A stretch of DNA of 42,972 bases from Bacillota bacterium (GTDB lineage: Bacteria > Bacillota > Clostridia > Peptostreptococcales > Anaerovoracaceae): contig JALEJU010000004.1 in NCBI GenBank assembly GCA_022769485.1, forward strand, positions 1-42,972, written 5' to 3'. Below the pieces are notes generated by a model. The model saw nothing but the letters and a program-made list of their open reading frames with translations. It was not told where the DNA came from and made no database searches. The position numbers and the translations under genes were made by a program. Numbering within the stretch: the stretch's first letter is position 1; each line of letters begins with the position of its first letter. This document shows, piece by piece, positions 24,107 through 33,601 of the stretch.

Positions 24107-25354
24107 ATGGTAATAAATCAAACTTTAAGCAACGGTGTTCGCGTAGTGATGGAGCCCATTCCTTATGTGCAGTCGGCGGCTGTAGGCATCTGGGTTCGGG
24201 CAGGTTCCATCGATGAAGCGGAAAACCAAAAAGGAATATCTCATTTTATCGAACACATGCTTTTCAAAGGAACAGAGAAGCGGTCTGCACGGCAAATTGC
24301 AGAGGATTGCGATTGGATCGGTGCGCAGGTAAATGCTTTTACAAGCAAAGAAGCTACTTGCTACTATATGAAGGTTTTAGCCAGCGAACTGCAAAGCGCC
24401 TGTGAGATTCTGACGGATATGTTTATGCATTCCCGGTTTGATCCCGAAGAAATGGAGCGGGAAAAAAATGTAATTTATGAGGAAATGAAGATGAGCGAGG
24501 ATGATCCGGAGGACGACGCTCATGATCTGCTTCAGGAACGGATTTTCCGGGGCACTTCTTTCGAAAGCCCTGTAATAGGAAACCGTGAGGCTTTGTCTGC
24601 TATGAAACAGAGGGATTTACAGGAGTATTTATATAATCAGTATACTGCGGATCATATTGTGGTTTCCGTTGCGGGAAATATCGACCCGGATCAGGTCTGC
24701 GCCTTTTTTGAGAAAACCTTGCAGGGACTGAAGCCTTCTAAAACGGATGTGCCGTTTGAAAAACCGGAATACAGGCCGGAACATTTTGTGAAAGTCAAAG
24801 AGGTCGAACAGTCTCATCTGTGTATCGGAACGCAGGGAGTAACGCTTGATTCGGAACTGTATTATCCGTATTCTGTTTTCAGCAATTTGTTCGGCGGAAG
24901 CATGAGTTCCAGACTGTTTCAGAAAGTCCGGGAAGAAAAAGGCTTAGCATATTCTGTTTATTCCGTTTCCCATTCGTATTCTCTTTTAGGGATATTCAGT
25001 ATTTATGCAGGTGTCGCCCACGATAAAGTGGAGGAATTGCTGGAAGCTCTCGCAGAAGAATTTCAGCTTCTCAAAAAAGAACCTGTGAGCCAGCGGGAAA
25101 TGCATATGGCCAAACTGCAGCTGAAAAGCAGCTATACGTTTAATCAGGAAAATGTCAACAGCCGTATGTTTTCCATCGGAAGGAGCACGCTTTTAATGAA
25201 TTCGGTGCGTTCTTCGGAAGAGGTTTTAGGAAAAATCGAAGCGGTAAGTTTGCAGGACATTGCCTGCGTAGTGGATCGGCTTTCAGACATAAGCGGGTAT
25301 TCCGGCGTTTTGGTCAGTCGAAATGATCTGGATCTGAAAGGGTGGATAAAATAA
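24107..25354 (+). CDS. M16 family zinc peptidase (YmxG/MppB-like)
   Basis: A 415-aa inverzincin peptidase. The inverted zinc site HxxEH is present as H46-F-I-E49-H50 (ISHFIEHMLFKGT), with the downstream Glu in VIYEEMKMSEDDPEDDAHDLL. The second, inactive M16 half is also there, with the conserved SSRLFQKVREEKGLAYSVYS block, giving the two-domain clamshell. In Bacilli and Clostridia an M16 gene of this kind (ymxG/mlpA) follows pnp and a deacetylase, as here, and dut sits next. Substrates are unknown. AGGAGAA precedes the ATG; the stop is one base before the dut start. Confidence 0.95.
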   Translation: MVINQTLSNGVRVVMEPIPYVQSAAVGIWVRAGSIDEAENQKGISHFIEHMLFKGTEKRSARQIAEDCDWIGAQVNAFTSKEATCYYMKVLASELQSACEILTDMFMHSRFDPEEMEREKNVIYEEMKMSEDDPEDDAHDLLQERIFRGTSFESPVIGNREALSAMKQRDLQEYLYNQYTADHIVVSVAGNIDPDQVCAFFEKTLQGLKPSKTDVPFEKPEYRPEHFVKVKEVEQSHLCIGTQGVTLDSELYYPYSVFSNLFGGSMSSRLFQKVREEKGLAYSVYSVSHSYSLLGIFSIYAGVAHDKVEELLEALAEEFQLLKKEPVSQREMHMAKLQLKSSYTFNQENVNSRMFSIGRSTLLMNSVRSSEEVLGKIEAVSLQDIACVVDRLSDISGYSGVLVSRNDLDLKGWIK

Positions 25355-25355
25355 G

Positions 25356-25784
25356 ATGAACGTGAAAATCACTTCCCGAAGCGGAATTTGCCCTGCGTAT
25401 GAGACTGACGGATCGGCAGGTATGGATCTGCGAGCCTTTTTAGACGAACCGATTTTTTTGCATCCGGGGAAACGGACGCTGGTTCCCACAGGAATCTCCA
25501 TTGAACTGCCGGAAGGATACGAGGCGCAGATCCGCGCCAGAAGCGGCCTTGCTGTAAAGCATGGAATCGGCCTTGTAAACGGAATCGGCACGATAGACAG
25601 CGACTACAGGGGCGAAATTAAAATTGCCATGATTAACTGGGGCGAAGAAACTTTTGAAATTCAAAACGGCGATCGGATTGCGCAGATGGTAGTGGCTCGT
25701 TATGAGCGTGTACGATGGGTGCCTTCGGATTCGCTGGAAGATACGGAACGAGGAAGCGGAGGCTTTGGGCATACCGGAAAATGA
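25356..25784 (+). CDS. dut: dUTP diphosphatase (dUTPase)
   Basis: A 142-aa trimeric dUTPase that hydrolyses dUTP to dUMP, keeping uracil out of DNA and feeding dTMP synthesis. All five motifs are seen: SAGMDLRA (motif 1), ARSGLA (motif 2), NGIGTIDSDYRGEI (motif 3, catalytic Asp), GDRIAQMV (motif 4), and the P-loop-like RGSGGFGHTG (motif 5) at the end. The length is typical. It starts one base after the M16 stop, so the two are likely translationally coupled. Confidence 0.97.
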   Translation: MNVKITSRSGICPAYETDGSAGMDLRAFLDEPIFLHPGKRTLVPTGISIELPEGYEAQIRARSGLAVKHGIGLVNGIGTIDSDYRGEIKIAMINWGEETFEIQNGDRIAQMVVARYERVRWVPSDSLEDTERGSGGFGHTGK

Positions 25785-25789
25785 ACAGA

Positions 25790-25816
25790 AACAGGAACAC
25801 AGAGTTCCTGTTTTTT
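25790..25816 (+). terminator. Rho-independent terminator of dut
   Basis: Aacaggaac (25790-25798) pairs with gttcctgtt (25804-25812), loop of 5, followed by ttttc. Confidence 0.9.
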
Positions 25817-25856
25817 CATATATTAAAGAAAACCCAAACCGGAAGGAGTATCAGGT

Positions 25857-27011
25857 ATGGATCAAAGAAATCTGGGCATCATCAGACAAATTTCGGAATG
25901 GAATCGGAAAAAGCGGCCGGAACGTTTGTTTTTTGAAGGATGCGGAGCAGGCGCACAGGGCGTTTTTGAACCATATATGAATTTACAGGAAGAAACCAAA
26001 GCTGATTTTCTGCAGGGGCCGGAAAAAGAAGTTCCGGTCACCGTGCGGTTCAGCCGCATGAACGCGGGACGGGGAGGTGCGGATACAGTCAGGGATCTCC
26101 GGGGTTTTTCCGTTCGCTTTCATACAAAAGACGGGGCTTTCGATTTACTGTCTTTGCATCTTCCCGAATTTTATATTCGAAAAGCAGAGGAATTTTCGGA
26201 TTTGGTAAATGCACTCTCTCCGGATCCGGCGTCAGGGCTGACAAACAGAGAGTTGTATTGGATTTTTTTAGCGGATCATCCGGAAAGTCTGCCTTGCTTT
26301 TTATTGCTTTTTTCGGATAGGGGAACTATAAAAAGTTATCGTCATATGGAAGGGTACAGTCCGTATGCCTATCGGCTGAAGGCAGAAGGAACAGAAAAAG
26401 CGTCGGAACCTGTCTTCTTTTTTTGGAAACCGGATTTAGGAGCCCGAACGATAACCGGGAGAGAAGCAGAATTTCTTTCCGGGTTTGATCCGGAAGCGGC
26501 CAGGCGGGATTTAAACGAAGCCGTAGCCGGGGGGGAGGAACCGTCCTGGCAGCTTTGGATGCGGAAAACGGATGGGGAAGCCGTTTGTATAGGCCGAATG
26601 CGTTTAACAAAAGTTCCGGATAATTACGAAGCAGAGATTGAACGCTTAAATTTTTCTCCCTTGCATCTGGTTCCCGGAATCGAATTATCCGGAGATGAAA
26701 TGCAGATGATGATGGCTTTTGCCTGTGAAGACGGGCAGCGGTATCGACTGGGGGAACCAGACGGAAGCAGCGCTTTACTGTCTCTTTTGGCAGCGGAAAA
26801 AGCGCGGCAGGACTTTGAGCCGGAACATTTTTTAAAAAGAGCCCAAATGTATTACGGTGAGATGAACGGAGATGAACGGGACGCGCTGGCAGGTAACTTG
26901 GCAGAGGAGTTCCTTTTTTTGGATGAACCCCTGCAGGTAAGGCTGCTGGCATTACTAAAACGGGTCGATAAGGGACTTGGTGAAGCGCTTGAACAATGGC
27001 TGAAGCTATGA
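25857..27011 (+). CDS. Catalase-fold protein with altered heme site
   Basis: A 384-aa relative of heme catalases, with the catalase core (~15-300) and a C-terminal catalase-related helical domain (~310-384: FLKRAQMYYGEMNGDERDALAGN). Recognisable blocks: PVTVRFSRMNAG, TVRDLRGFSVRFHTKDGAFDLL, FSPLHLVPGIELSGDEMQ and DGQRYRLGE. The catalytic residues differ from those of true catalases: the distal His region (ERVVHAKG-like) reads ERLFFEGC (22-29) with no His; the distal Asn pair of DLVGNNTP is L100-H101; and, in an ungapped block, the proximal heme Tyr is Cys290, while the Arg of RLFAY is Met. A thiolate-ligated heme or loss of heme are both possible. AAGGAG precedes ATG 25857 by eight bases. Confidence 0.9.
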   Translation: MDQRNLGIIRQISEWNRKKRPERLFFEGCGAGAQGVFEPYMNLQEETKADFLQGPEKEVPVTVRFSRMNAGRGGADTVRDLRGFSVRFHTKDGAFDLLSLHLPEFYIRKAEEFSDLVNALSPDPASGLTNRELYWIFLADHPESLPCFLLLFSDRGTIKSYRHMEGYSPYAYRLKAEGTEKASEPVFFFWKPDLGARTITGREAEFLSGFDPEAARRDLNEAVAGGEEPSWQLWMRKTDGEAVCIGRMRLTKVPDNYEAEIERLNFSPLHLVPGIELSGDEMQMMMAFACEDGQRYRLGEPDGSSALLSLLAAEKARQDFEPEHFLKRAQMYYGEMNGDERDALAGNLAEEFLFLDEPLQVRLLALLKRVDKGLGEALEQWLKL

Positions 27012-27044
27012 TAAAATCAACTATTATGGTCAACGGAGGACAAG

Positions 27045-28055
27045 ATGGTTTTACGAGAACAATTGGAAGAACGAGAACGTCGGATGTTATCTCCCTTTGC
27101 TATGTGCGCAGCGGATTCAAAAGGCCGGATGGAGCCGGAGGAACCTTGTTCTACGCGGACGGATTATCAGAGAGACCGTGACCGCATTATTCATTCGAAA
27201 TCCTTTCGGCGGCTGATGCATAAGACGCAGGTGTTTCTTGCGCCGGAAGGGGATCACTTTCGGACTCGTTTGACCCACACTCTGGAGGTGGCTCAAATTG
27301 CGAGAACGGTTGCGCGGGTTTTAGCTTTAAATGAAGATTTAACAGAGGCGATCGCACTGGGGCATGATCTGGGGCATACGCCTTTCGGGCATAACGGAGA
27401 AGAATTTTTAAACCAGCGTCATCCGGGCGGTTTTGAACATAATCTGCAGAGTTTGCGGGTAGTCGATATTCTGGAAGTGAATGACGGCCGGCAGGGAATG
27501 AACCTGACCTGGGAAGTGCGGGACGGCATTCGGAATCATACGGGAAGTATGAAACCTTCTACTTTGGAAGGGCAGATTGTGCGGATCTGCGACCGGGTGG
27601 CCTACATCAATCATGACATTGACGACGCTATCCGAAGCGGTGTAATCCGTCCGGAAGATTTGCCTGCGGACTGTATTCGGATTTTAGGGCAGACACATAA
27701 ACAGCGGATCGATACTCTGGTAAAGGATCTGGCGTTCAGCAGCGACGGGAAAGATACCATTTCTCTCAGCGAGGAAAAAAGTTATTATATGGATGAGCTT
27801 CGGACGTTTATGTTTGAGCGGGTTTACCACAGCAAAATCGTAAAAAAAGACGAGGAGCTGGAAAAGATAAAAACAATGATTTTCAGTTTATACGATTATT
27901 ATGTTGATAACCCCGAAAAACTTCCCCGGGAGCGGCGGGATATGATTCCGGTTTACGGTGTGGAAGAGATGGTAAAAGATCAGGTGGCAGGCATGACAGA
28001 TCGTTATGCGGTAAACTTATTTAAAGAGCTTTTTATCCCCCGGGGGTGGAAATAA
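27045..28055 (+). CDS. dGTPase-like HD-domain triphosphohydrolase
   Basis: A 336-aa HD-superfamily protein of the deoxyguanosinetriphosphate triphosphohydrolase-like family, which converts dNTPs to nucleosides and triphosphate. Motifs: FRTRLTHTLEVAQIART (first metal His), ALGHDLGHTPFGHNGE (the HD pair) and NHDIDDAIR for the last Asp; SMKPSTLEGQIVRICDRVAYINHD is a family block. ACGGAGGA lies before ATG 27045. In Clostridia this gene regularly precedes dnaG and rpoD, as here, linking nucleotide pool control and replication genes. Confidence 0.95.
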   Translation: MVLREQLEERERRMLSPFAMCAADSKGRMEPEEPCSTRTDYQRDRDRIIHSKSFRRLMHKTQVFLAPEGDHFRTRLTHTLEVAQIARTVARVLALNEDLTEAIALGHDLGHTPFGHNGEEFLNQRHPGGFEHNLQSLRVVDILEVNDGRQGMNLTWEVRDGIRNHTGSMKPSTLEGQIVRICDRVAYINHDIDDAIRSGVIRPEDLPADCIRILGQTHKQRIDTLVKDLAFSSDGKDTISLSEEKSYYMDELRTFMFERVYHSKIVKKDEELEKIKTMIFSLYDYYVDNPEKLPRERRDMIPVYGVEEMVKDQVAGMTDRYAVNLFKELFIPRGWK

Positions 28056-28070
28056 AAAGTTTTTTAAAAT

Positions 28071-28095
28071 AAAAAAAGGATATTCCTTCTTTTTG
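28071..28095 (+). terminator. Possible weak terminator after the dGTPase-like gene
   Basis: An A-rich segment ending aagga (28076-28080) pairs with tcctt (28083-28087) and then with the following T-run, with a bulge. The stem is short and mostly A-U, so it is likely inefficient. Confidence 0.35.
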
Positions 28096-28191
28096 TCGAA
28101 TAAAGTTAAGTAACCGGTTTGTCTTTTGTTTATCAGGCAAATTTTTCAGAGAGATTTTAAAGTGAACGGATGAGGGTCGGAACAGGCAGGA

Positions 28192-29943
28192 ATGAAATTC
28201 GAAAATGCGGTAGATGAAATTAAGAACAGATGCAATATTGTCGACGTAATCGGTCGCTGTGTTCCGTTAAAGAAAGCAGGGAGCAATTACAAAGGCGTCT
28301 GCCCGTTTCACAACGAAAAAACGCCGTCGTTTGTAGTATCGGAGGAAAAACAGATTTTCACCTGCTTTGGCTGCGGCGCCTCGGGAGATGTGATCGAGTT
28401 TGTCCAAAGATATGAAAATCTTGATTTTCATGGAGCAGTCCAAAAACTGGCGGAGGAATGCGGAGTCGACTTGACAAAAAGTTCTTTTGGGACGGAAAGC
28501 CGCAAAGAAGTTTATTATGAATGGAATCGAGAAGCCGCCGCATACTTTTATAAAGTTTTTCGGAAGAGCGTAAATCCGGGAATTGCTTATATGCAGAAAC
28601 GGGGGCTGAAGCCGGAAACGCTGCAGAAATTCGGAATCGGTTATGCGGACGAAAACTGGGACAGCCTGTATCGGTATTTAAAAGGAAAAGGCGCGGATGA
28701 AAGAATTTTGCTTTCCTTGGGTCTGATTTCCGATTCAAAAGGGCGTTACTATGATAAGTTTCGGAATCGGGTTATTTTTCCTATTATCAATACCAGGGGA
28801 AAGGTCATCGGGTTCGGCGGCCGGGTTTTAGGAGACGGGACTCCGAAGTATTTAAATTCGCCGGAATCTCCGGTGTTTTTAAAAAAAAATAACCTTTATG
28901 GATTAAATCTGAGCCGGCAGGATATAAATAAGGAGGATTGTGCGATCTTAGTGGAAGGGTATATGGATGTGATTTCCTTATATCAGCATGGAATCCGAAA
29001 TGTGGCAGCTTCGCTGGGAACCGCTTTAACGGAAAACCAGGCGGCTATGCTGAAGCGCTATACAAATAATGTGATTCTTTCCTATGACGCAGACGAGGCG
29101 GGGAAGGCTGCTGCACTTCGCGGAATGGATATTCTGCACAAGGCGGGATGCAAAGTAAAAGTGCTTCATATCTCCGATGGAAAAGATCCGGACGAGTTTA
29201 TAAAGAAAAACGGCAGAGACGCCTTTCGCGGTTTGTTAAAGGAAGCGCTTCCTTTTGCGGATTACAAGCTGGCGCTGCTGAAAGAAAAGTCCGATTTGCG
29301 GACTACGGACGGAAATGTGGTTTTTCTGCAGAAAGCCGCAGAAATTCTTCGGGAATTGAGCCCGGTGGAAGCCGATATTTATGTGCGGAAGTTGGCGGCA
29401 GAGACGCATATTTCGGAAGGAGCTATCCGCATGGAGATGCGCGGCGCAAAATCGGAAGCGAACAATGTCCCATCCGAAAAAAGAAGGTCAGAAACAAAAA
29501 AAACACAGATAGGCGGACGTGATTTATTGGAGCGGAATCTAATTCGACTCATGCTGCTGAAAGGCACATATATACCGCGGACGGAACCATATGCATCCGC
29601 ATTTAAAGATCCTGTCTGTTACCGTATTTATGAGGTAATACGTTCTCTATATCAAAGTGATGAAGAGATTGACTTAAAGAAGCTGGAGGACAGCTTGGAC
29701 AATGAATGCGCAGTTGTTCTCGGCGAAATTGTGGAACATATTCAGCTTTCCGGAAATGATGAGCAAATGTTTGAAGATTGTATCGAGCACATTCGCATTG
29801 GTATGCGGGAGAAGCGGGAAGCGGAAATTATTAAGTTATTGGAAATTATGGATGAAGAAAAAGAGAAGACTGCGATTGAGGATTTGACAAAAGAATTGAT
29901 GCAGATCCAAAGAGAAAAAAGCAGGGGAGGATTCGGAGCGTGA
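28192..29943 (+). CDS. dnaG: DNA primase
   Basis: A 583-aa primase that lays down RNA primers at the replication fork. The N-terminal zinc-binding domain has [11 protein letters not shown] and [13 protein letters not shown] (CHCC pattern). The RNA polymerase domain follows ([12 protein letters not shown] segment, [22 protein letters not shown]), then the Toprim core [16 protein letters not shown] and [15 protein letters not shown] with its acidic residues. The C-terminal helicase-binding domain starts near residue 430. Length is normal. Its stop overlaps the GTG of sigA (29940-29943), as is usual for this operon. Confidence 0.97.
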   Translation: MKFENAVDEIKNRCNIVDVIGRCVPLKKAGSNYKGVCPFHNEKTPSFVVSEEKQIFTCFGCGASGDVIEFVQRYENLDFHGAVQKLAEECGVDLTKSSFGTESRKEVYYEWNREAAAYFYKVFRKSVNPGIAYMQKRGLKPETLQKFGIGYADENWDSLYRYLKGKGADERILLSLGLISDSKGRYYDKFRNRVIFPIINTRGKVIGFGGRVLGDGTPKYLNSPESPVFLKKNNLYGLNLSRQDINKEDCAILVEGYMDVISLYQHGIRNVAASLGTALTENQAAMLKRYTNNVILSYDADEAGKAAALRGMDILHKAGCKVKVLHISDGKDPDEFIKKNGRDAFRGLLKEALPFADYKLALLKEKSDLRTTDGNVVFLQKAAEILRELSPVEADIYVRKLAAETHISEGAIRMEMRGAKSEANNVPSEKRRSETKKTQIGGRDLLERNLIRLMLLKGTYIPRTEPYASAFKDPVCYRIYEVIRSLYQSDEEIDLKKLEDSLDNECAVVLGEIVEHIQLSGNDEQMFEDCIEHIRIGMREKREAEIIKLLEIMDEEKEKTAIEDLTKELMQIQREKSRGGFGA

Positions 29944-31097
29944 AAAGCAACACAGGAGAAAACGAAGCACGGGATGAAAATAAGGTAGATGTTGTCAGCG
30001 AACTGTTGGAAAAGGCAAAGCGAAAAGGGTCTATAACCTACCAAGAGATCTCAGACTGCCTGGAAGGCGTTGATTTAGATAAAAATCAAATGGATGATTT
30101 TTACGATTCTCTGATTACTGCCGGTGTAGAAGTCGTTTCGGAAACCGAACCGGATGATTTTGAGATTATTGCCATGAGTAATGATAACGATACAGAGCCG
30201 GAGAGCATGCCGAGGGGGCAGGAGGCGGATGTTGAGGTTGACGTTGACGTTTCTCTTCCGAAAGGCATTGCTATCGATGATCCGGTGAGAATGTACCTGA
30301 AAGAGATCGGAAAGGTGCCGCTTCTGTCTGCGGAGGAAGAAATCGAGCTGGCAAAGCGGATGGAGCAGGGTGATGAGGAGGCAAAAAAACGTCTTTGCGA
30401 AGCAAACCTCCGCTTGGTTGTCAGCATCGCCAAACGCTATGTGGGAAGAGGAATGCTGTTCCTGGATTTAATACAGGAAGGCAATTTAGGGCTGATTAAA
30501 GCGGTCGATAAATTTGATTGGAGAAAAGGATATAAGTTCAGCACATATGCTACCTGGTGGATTCGGCAGGCTATTACCCGTTCTATTGCGGATCAGGCCA
30601 GAACAATTCGAATTCCCGTGCATATGGTCGAAACGATTAACAAATTAATTCGGATATCCAGACAGCTGCTTCAGGAATATGGCCGTGAGCCGACGCCGGA
30701 AGAAATTGCTGTGGAAATGGATATTTCCGAGGAAAAGGTTCGGGAAATTTTAAAAATTGCTCAGGAGCCGGTTTCTTTAGAGACTCCTATCGGCGAAGAG
30801 GAGGACAGCCATCTGGGAGATTTCATCCCTGATGACGATGTTCCCGTGCCTGCGGATGCGGCGGCTTTCTCCATGCTGAAGGAGCAGCTGATAGAAGTGC
30901 TGGATACTTTAACAGAACGTGAGCAGAAAGTTCTGCGTCTGCGTTTCGGGCTGGATGACGGACGGGCTCGTACTCTGGAAGAGGTGGGAAAGAAATTCGA
31001 TGTAACCAGAGAGCGGATTCGCCAGATTGAAGCAAAAGCTCTTCGGAAGCTGCGCCACCCCAGCCGCAGCAAGAAATTAAAGGATTACCTTGAATAA
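29940..31097 (+). CDS. rpoD: RNA polymerase primary sigma factor
   Basis: A 385-aa housekeeping sigma-70 (SigA). Region 1.1 is present at the N-terminus ([20 protein letters not shown]), followed by an acidic linker. Region 1.2 starts at [17 protein letters not shown]; region 2 includes [39 protein letters not shown] and the -10 recognition helix [15 protein letters not shown]. Region 3 follows, and region 4 has [20 protein letters not shown], the -35 recognition helix. Start GTG 29940 overlaps the dnaG stop. The promoters I see in the window (TTGACA/TATAAT) fit this sigma factor. Confidence 0.97.
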   Translation: MKSNTGENEARDENKVDVVSELLEKAKRKGSITYQEISDCLEGVDLDKNQMDDFYDSLITAGVEVVSETEPDDFEIIAMSNDNDTEPESMPRGQEADVEVDVDVSLPKGIAIDDPVRMYLKEIGKVPLLSAEEEIELAKRMEQGDEEAKKRLCEANLRLVVSIAKRYVGRGMLFLDLIQEGNLGLIKAVDKFDWRKGYKFSTYATWWIRQAITRSIADQARTIRIPVHMVETINKLIRISRQLLQEYGREPTPEEIAVEMDISEEKVREILKIAQEPVSLETPIGEEEDSHLGDFIPDDDVPVPADAAAFSMLKEQLIEVLDTLTEREQKVLRLRFGLDDGRARTLEEVGKKFDVTRERIRQIEAKALRKLRHPSRSKKLKDYLE

Positions 31098-31103
31098 TAA
31101 ATC

Positions 31104-32702
31104 ATGATAAAATTATCCAGTCGATTAGCGGCTATCGCTTCCTGCATTGACAGAGGGGAGACGGTGGCGGATATTGGAACGGATCACGGATTTCTTCCTA
31201 TTTTTTTATATCAAAGCGGAACCAGCCCGAGGGTCGTATTGTGCGATATAAATGAAGGACCTTTGCAAAAAGCGAAGGAACATATTGAGCAGCTGGCGCC
31301 GTCCGGCGCGTTTGAGCTGCGGCTTGGGGACGGGCTTTCTCCGTTAAAGCCGGGCGAATGTGATGCGGCGGTCATTGCCGGAATGGGCGGAAAACTTATC
31401 GCTTCCATTTTGGAAAACGGTTGGGATGTGGTCTGCTCTATGAAAAAGCTGATTCTGCAGCCCAGAAATGCGCAGGATAAACTGCGGAAGTGGTTGATTC
31501 AAAAAGGGTTTGTGATTATGGATGAACTTCTGGCAGAAGAAGGCCGGTATGTATCTGAAATCATTGTAGCCGGTATGAATGGAAATGCGGGAGAGGGAAG
31601 AAAATTATCTGCTGAGCCGGAATTGCAGTTTGAAATCAGTCCGATTTTATTTGATAGAAGAGATCCTTTGCTGCCGGTATTTATAAAACAAAAACTGGCG
31701 ATAGAAACGGATATTCTGCGGGAAATTTACACGGGAGGCGGCGGAACCGAAGATCGCCTTCCTGATGTCCGGAAACGTGAAGCGGCGCTGCGGAGACTTT
31801 TGGATTTGGCAGAGAAGGGGATTCCCGGCTGCGTAGCCGCAAAACGAATTGAAGAACGAAGGGACAGAAGAGAGCGGCTAAATCGAAGCAAGAAGGAGGA
31901 ACGAATTTTGGGCATGAAGAATAATGATTTTTTGACAGAACTTCGGGCGATTGCTCCGATGGATTTAGAAGAGGAGTGGGATAACAGCGGCCGGCAGATT
32001 GACATGGGTAAATCGGAAATAGAACGGGTTTTGGTTGCATTGGAAGTAACCAATGCTGTAATCGATGAAGCCGTAAGCCTTGGCGTGGATTATATCGTAA
32101 CCCACCATCCTCTTTTATTCCGAGCGGTGGATTTGATCGATGCAAATACAACGGCAGGCGGGTATATCGTTCGTTTGATACAAAACGGTATTTCTGTTTA
32201 TTCTGCACATACAAATTTTGACTCCGTATTCGGAGGAAATAACGACTATTTGGCGGAACTTCTGGGGTTGACTCAGATTCGCAGGATGAAGGTGTTATCC
32301 GCTTACGGGTATACGGAAAAAATCGGCCGGCTGGGAACCTTTGACCGCCCCTGTACACTGAAAGAAGCTGCGGATTTGACGGCTCACGTCTTGAATTTGC
32401 CCGCAGTGAAATATGTGGGAGATCCGGAGACCATAATCAGTTCGGTTGCTGTATGCACCGGAGCGGGCGGTGACTCTTTGGAAGGAGCTGTAAGCAACCG
32501 CTGCGACTTGTTTATCACGGGGGATGTTCGATATCATGAAGCACAGACCGCAAAAGAGCAGGGCTTGTGCATCATCGACGCGGGACATTACGGCACGGAA
32601 CGCATTTTTGTGGAAAACTTTGCAGGAAAGCTGCGAAAAGCAGCAGGGGATAAAATAGAAATTTACGAATCGAAAGTGAATATTAATCCCTTTGATTCAT
32701 AG
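31104..32702 (+). CDS. TrmK-Nif3 fusion: tRNA m1A22 methyltransferase plus Nif3-like protein
   Basis: A 532-aa two-domain protein. Residues ~1-260 are TrmK (COG2384), an S-adenosylmethionine enzyme that methylates A22 of tRNA: the VADIGTDHGFLPI motif I, CDINEGPLQKAKEHI, and AVIAGMGGKLI are all present. Residues ~270-532 are a Nif3-like dinuclear metal protein, with THHPLLF, AHTNFDS and DAGHYGTER metal ligands. In most Firmicutes these are two adjacent genes after sigA; here there is no stop between them. Yet the junction keeps AAGGAGGA (31893-31900), then TTG 31908 and ATG 31914 in frame, so a separate Nif3 protein of ~264 aa may also be made. It starts six bases after the sigA stop. Overlapping internal initiation is an inference. 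Confidence 0.92.
   Translation: MIKLSSRLAAIASCIDRGETVADIGTDHGFLPIFLYQSGTSPRVVLCDINEGPLQKAKEHIEQLAPSGAFELRLGDGLSPLKPGECDAAVIAGMGGKLIASILENGWDVVCSMKKLILQPRNAQDKLRKWLIQKGFVIMDELLAEEGRYVSEIIVAGMNGNAGEGRKLSAEPELQFEISPILFDRRDPLLPVFIKQKLAIETDILREIYTGGGGTEDRLPDVRKREAALRRLLDLAEKGIPGCVAAKRIEERRDRRERLNRSKKEERILGMKNNDFLTELRAIAPMDLEEEWDNSGRQIDMGKSEIERVLVALEVTNAVIDEAVSLGVDYIVTHHPLLFRAVDLIDANTTAGGYIVRLIQNGISVYSAHTNFDSVFGGNNDYLAELLGLTQIRRMKVLSAYGYTEKIGRLGTFDRPCTLKEAADLTAHVLNLPAVKYVGDPETIISSVAVCTGAGGDSLEGAVSNRCDLFITGDVRYHEAQTAKEQGLCIIDAGHYGTERIFVENFAGKLRKAAGDKIEIYESKVNINPFDS
31893..31916 (+). promoter_or_regulatory. Internal ribosome binding site and start at the TrmK-Nif3 junction
   Basis: AAGGAGGA (31893-31900) lies seven bases ahead of in-frame TTG (31908) and 13 ahead of in-frame ATG (31914). 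In the fusion it encodes linker residues KKEERILGM. It looks like the original nif3 start preserved after the trmK stop codon was lost. Confidence 0.75.
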
Positions 32703-32737
32703 GAAGCGGAAAGCGGATCCGCAAAATTATATGGATT

Positions 32738-33123
32738 GTTATGAGTAAGTCAGACAGCCGCACGGGTCGAAGGGATTCGGCTCTTGAGGAAAGTCCGGGC
32801 TCCATAGGGCAAGGGTGCCAGATAACGTCTGGCGAAGGTGACTTTAGGGAAAGTGCAACAGAAACACACCGCCCACCGGCACAGGCCGAGGTAAGGTTGA
32901 AATGGTGAGGTAAGAGCTCACCGGCGGTATGGTAACATACCGGCCGTGTAAACCCCACCCGGAGCAAGACCAAGCAGGGAGGTAATTGTCCGTATGGGCA
33001 TAATGCCTGAAAGGCGGCGGCCCGTCGCTTCCCGGGAGGTAGGTCGCTTGAGCACATGGGCGACCATGTGCCTAGATAGATGGCTGTCAAATACAGAACC
33101 CGGCTTATAGATTTGCTCATAAT
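32738..33123 (+). ncRNA. rnpB: RNase P RNA, bacterial class A
   Basis: The catalytic RNA that removes 5' leaders from tRNA precursors. The highly conserved 5' core gaggaaagtccgggctcc (32788-32805) and the agaaacacaccgcc element are both present, as is the 3' core acagaacccggcttat (33093-33108). The ends pair as P1: ttatgag at 32739-32745 with ctcataa at 33116-33122. The many variable helices between add up to about 386 nt, a normal size for class A. It follows the trmK-nif3 gene by 35 bases and is closed by a terminator. Confidence 0.97.
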
Positions 33124-33130
33124 GATAAAA

Positions 33131-33168
33131 AATGCCCCGGCTTGACTGTCGGGGTATTGTTATTTTTT
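33131..33168 (+). terminator. Rho-independent terminator of rnpB
   Basis: Aatgccccg (33131-33139) pairs with cggggtatt (33150-33158), one G-U pair, loop of 10, followed by gttatttttt. Confidence 0.88.
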
Positions 33169-33601
33169 CAAAAAATTGTGGATGTTAATAACGCTGTTTC
33201 TGTTTACGGAGCGTTTTCAATCGGAAAAGAGAGTAAAAAAATAGAGCGCCCCCAGGCGCCCTAAATCATAGGAGATTTCTGTCCTCCCCAGAGGACAGGT
33301 TATGGATGACAAATTGGAGTGCTTACTTTTTATAGGAGTGAAAAAGCATTGTACACTTGCCTAAATTCTTTTTCCATACTGACATGATAAAAGATTTTTT
33401 GTGGAAAAGCTATGACCTGATGGAATAATTGTTAAATGATTATTGGCTTATAAGTAATTTTATTTCGAGCAATTTAAGCAAAAATAGAGCTTTATGTGTC
33501 AAAAAGAAGTAGACTCGTAGTAAAAAAGATGATAAAATGATGAAAAACGTCTTTTGTTTCAAAGAGATATGTTTTAGCCGAGAAGGCGGTGAGGCGATAT
33601 C
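33169..33601. other. Intergenic region with stacked hairpins
   Basis: No gene is evident. Bases 33190-33215 form a loose stem (aacgct/agcgtt). Then three hairpins are packed end to end: 33243-33262 (gcgcc/ggcgc, loop ccca), 33263-33278 (aaatc/gattt, loop atagga) and 33279-33298 (ctgtcctc/gaggacag, loop ccca). Read on the minus strand the first is followed by tctattttttt, which would make a terminator. The rest to the LuxR-type gene is AT-rich leader without a clear promoter. Confidence 0.6.

Noticed and set aside
31681..32358. 225-codon minus-strand frame inside the TrmK-Nif3 gene
   Set aside because: Shadow of a conserved coding region, with unusual composition rich in Arg, Pro and Ser.
32683..33120. 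Open reading frame on the minus strand across RNase P RNA
   Set aside because: The plus strand carries the unmistakable rnpB cores; the frame has no family resemblance.
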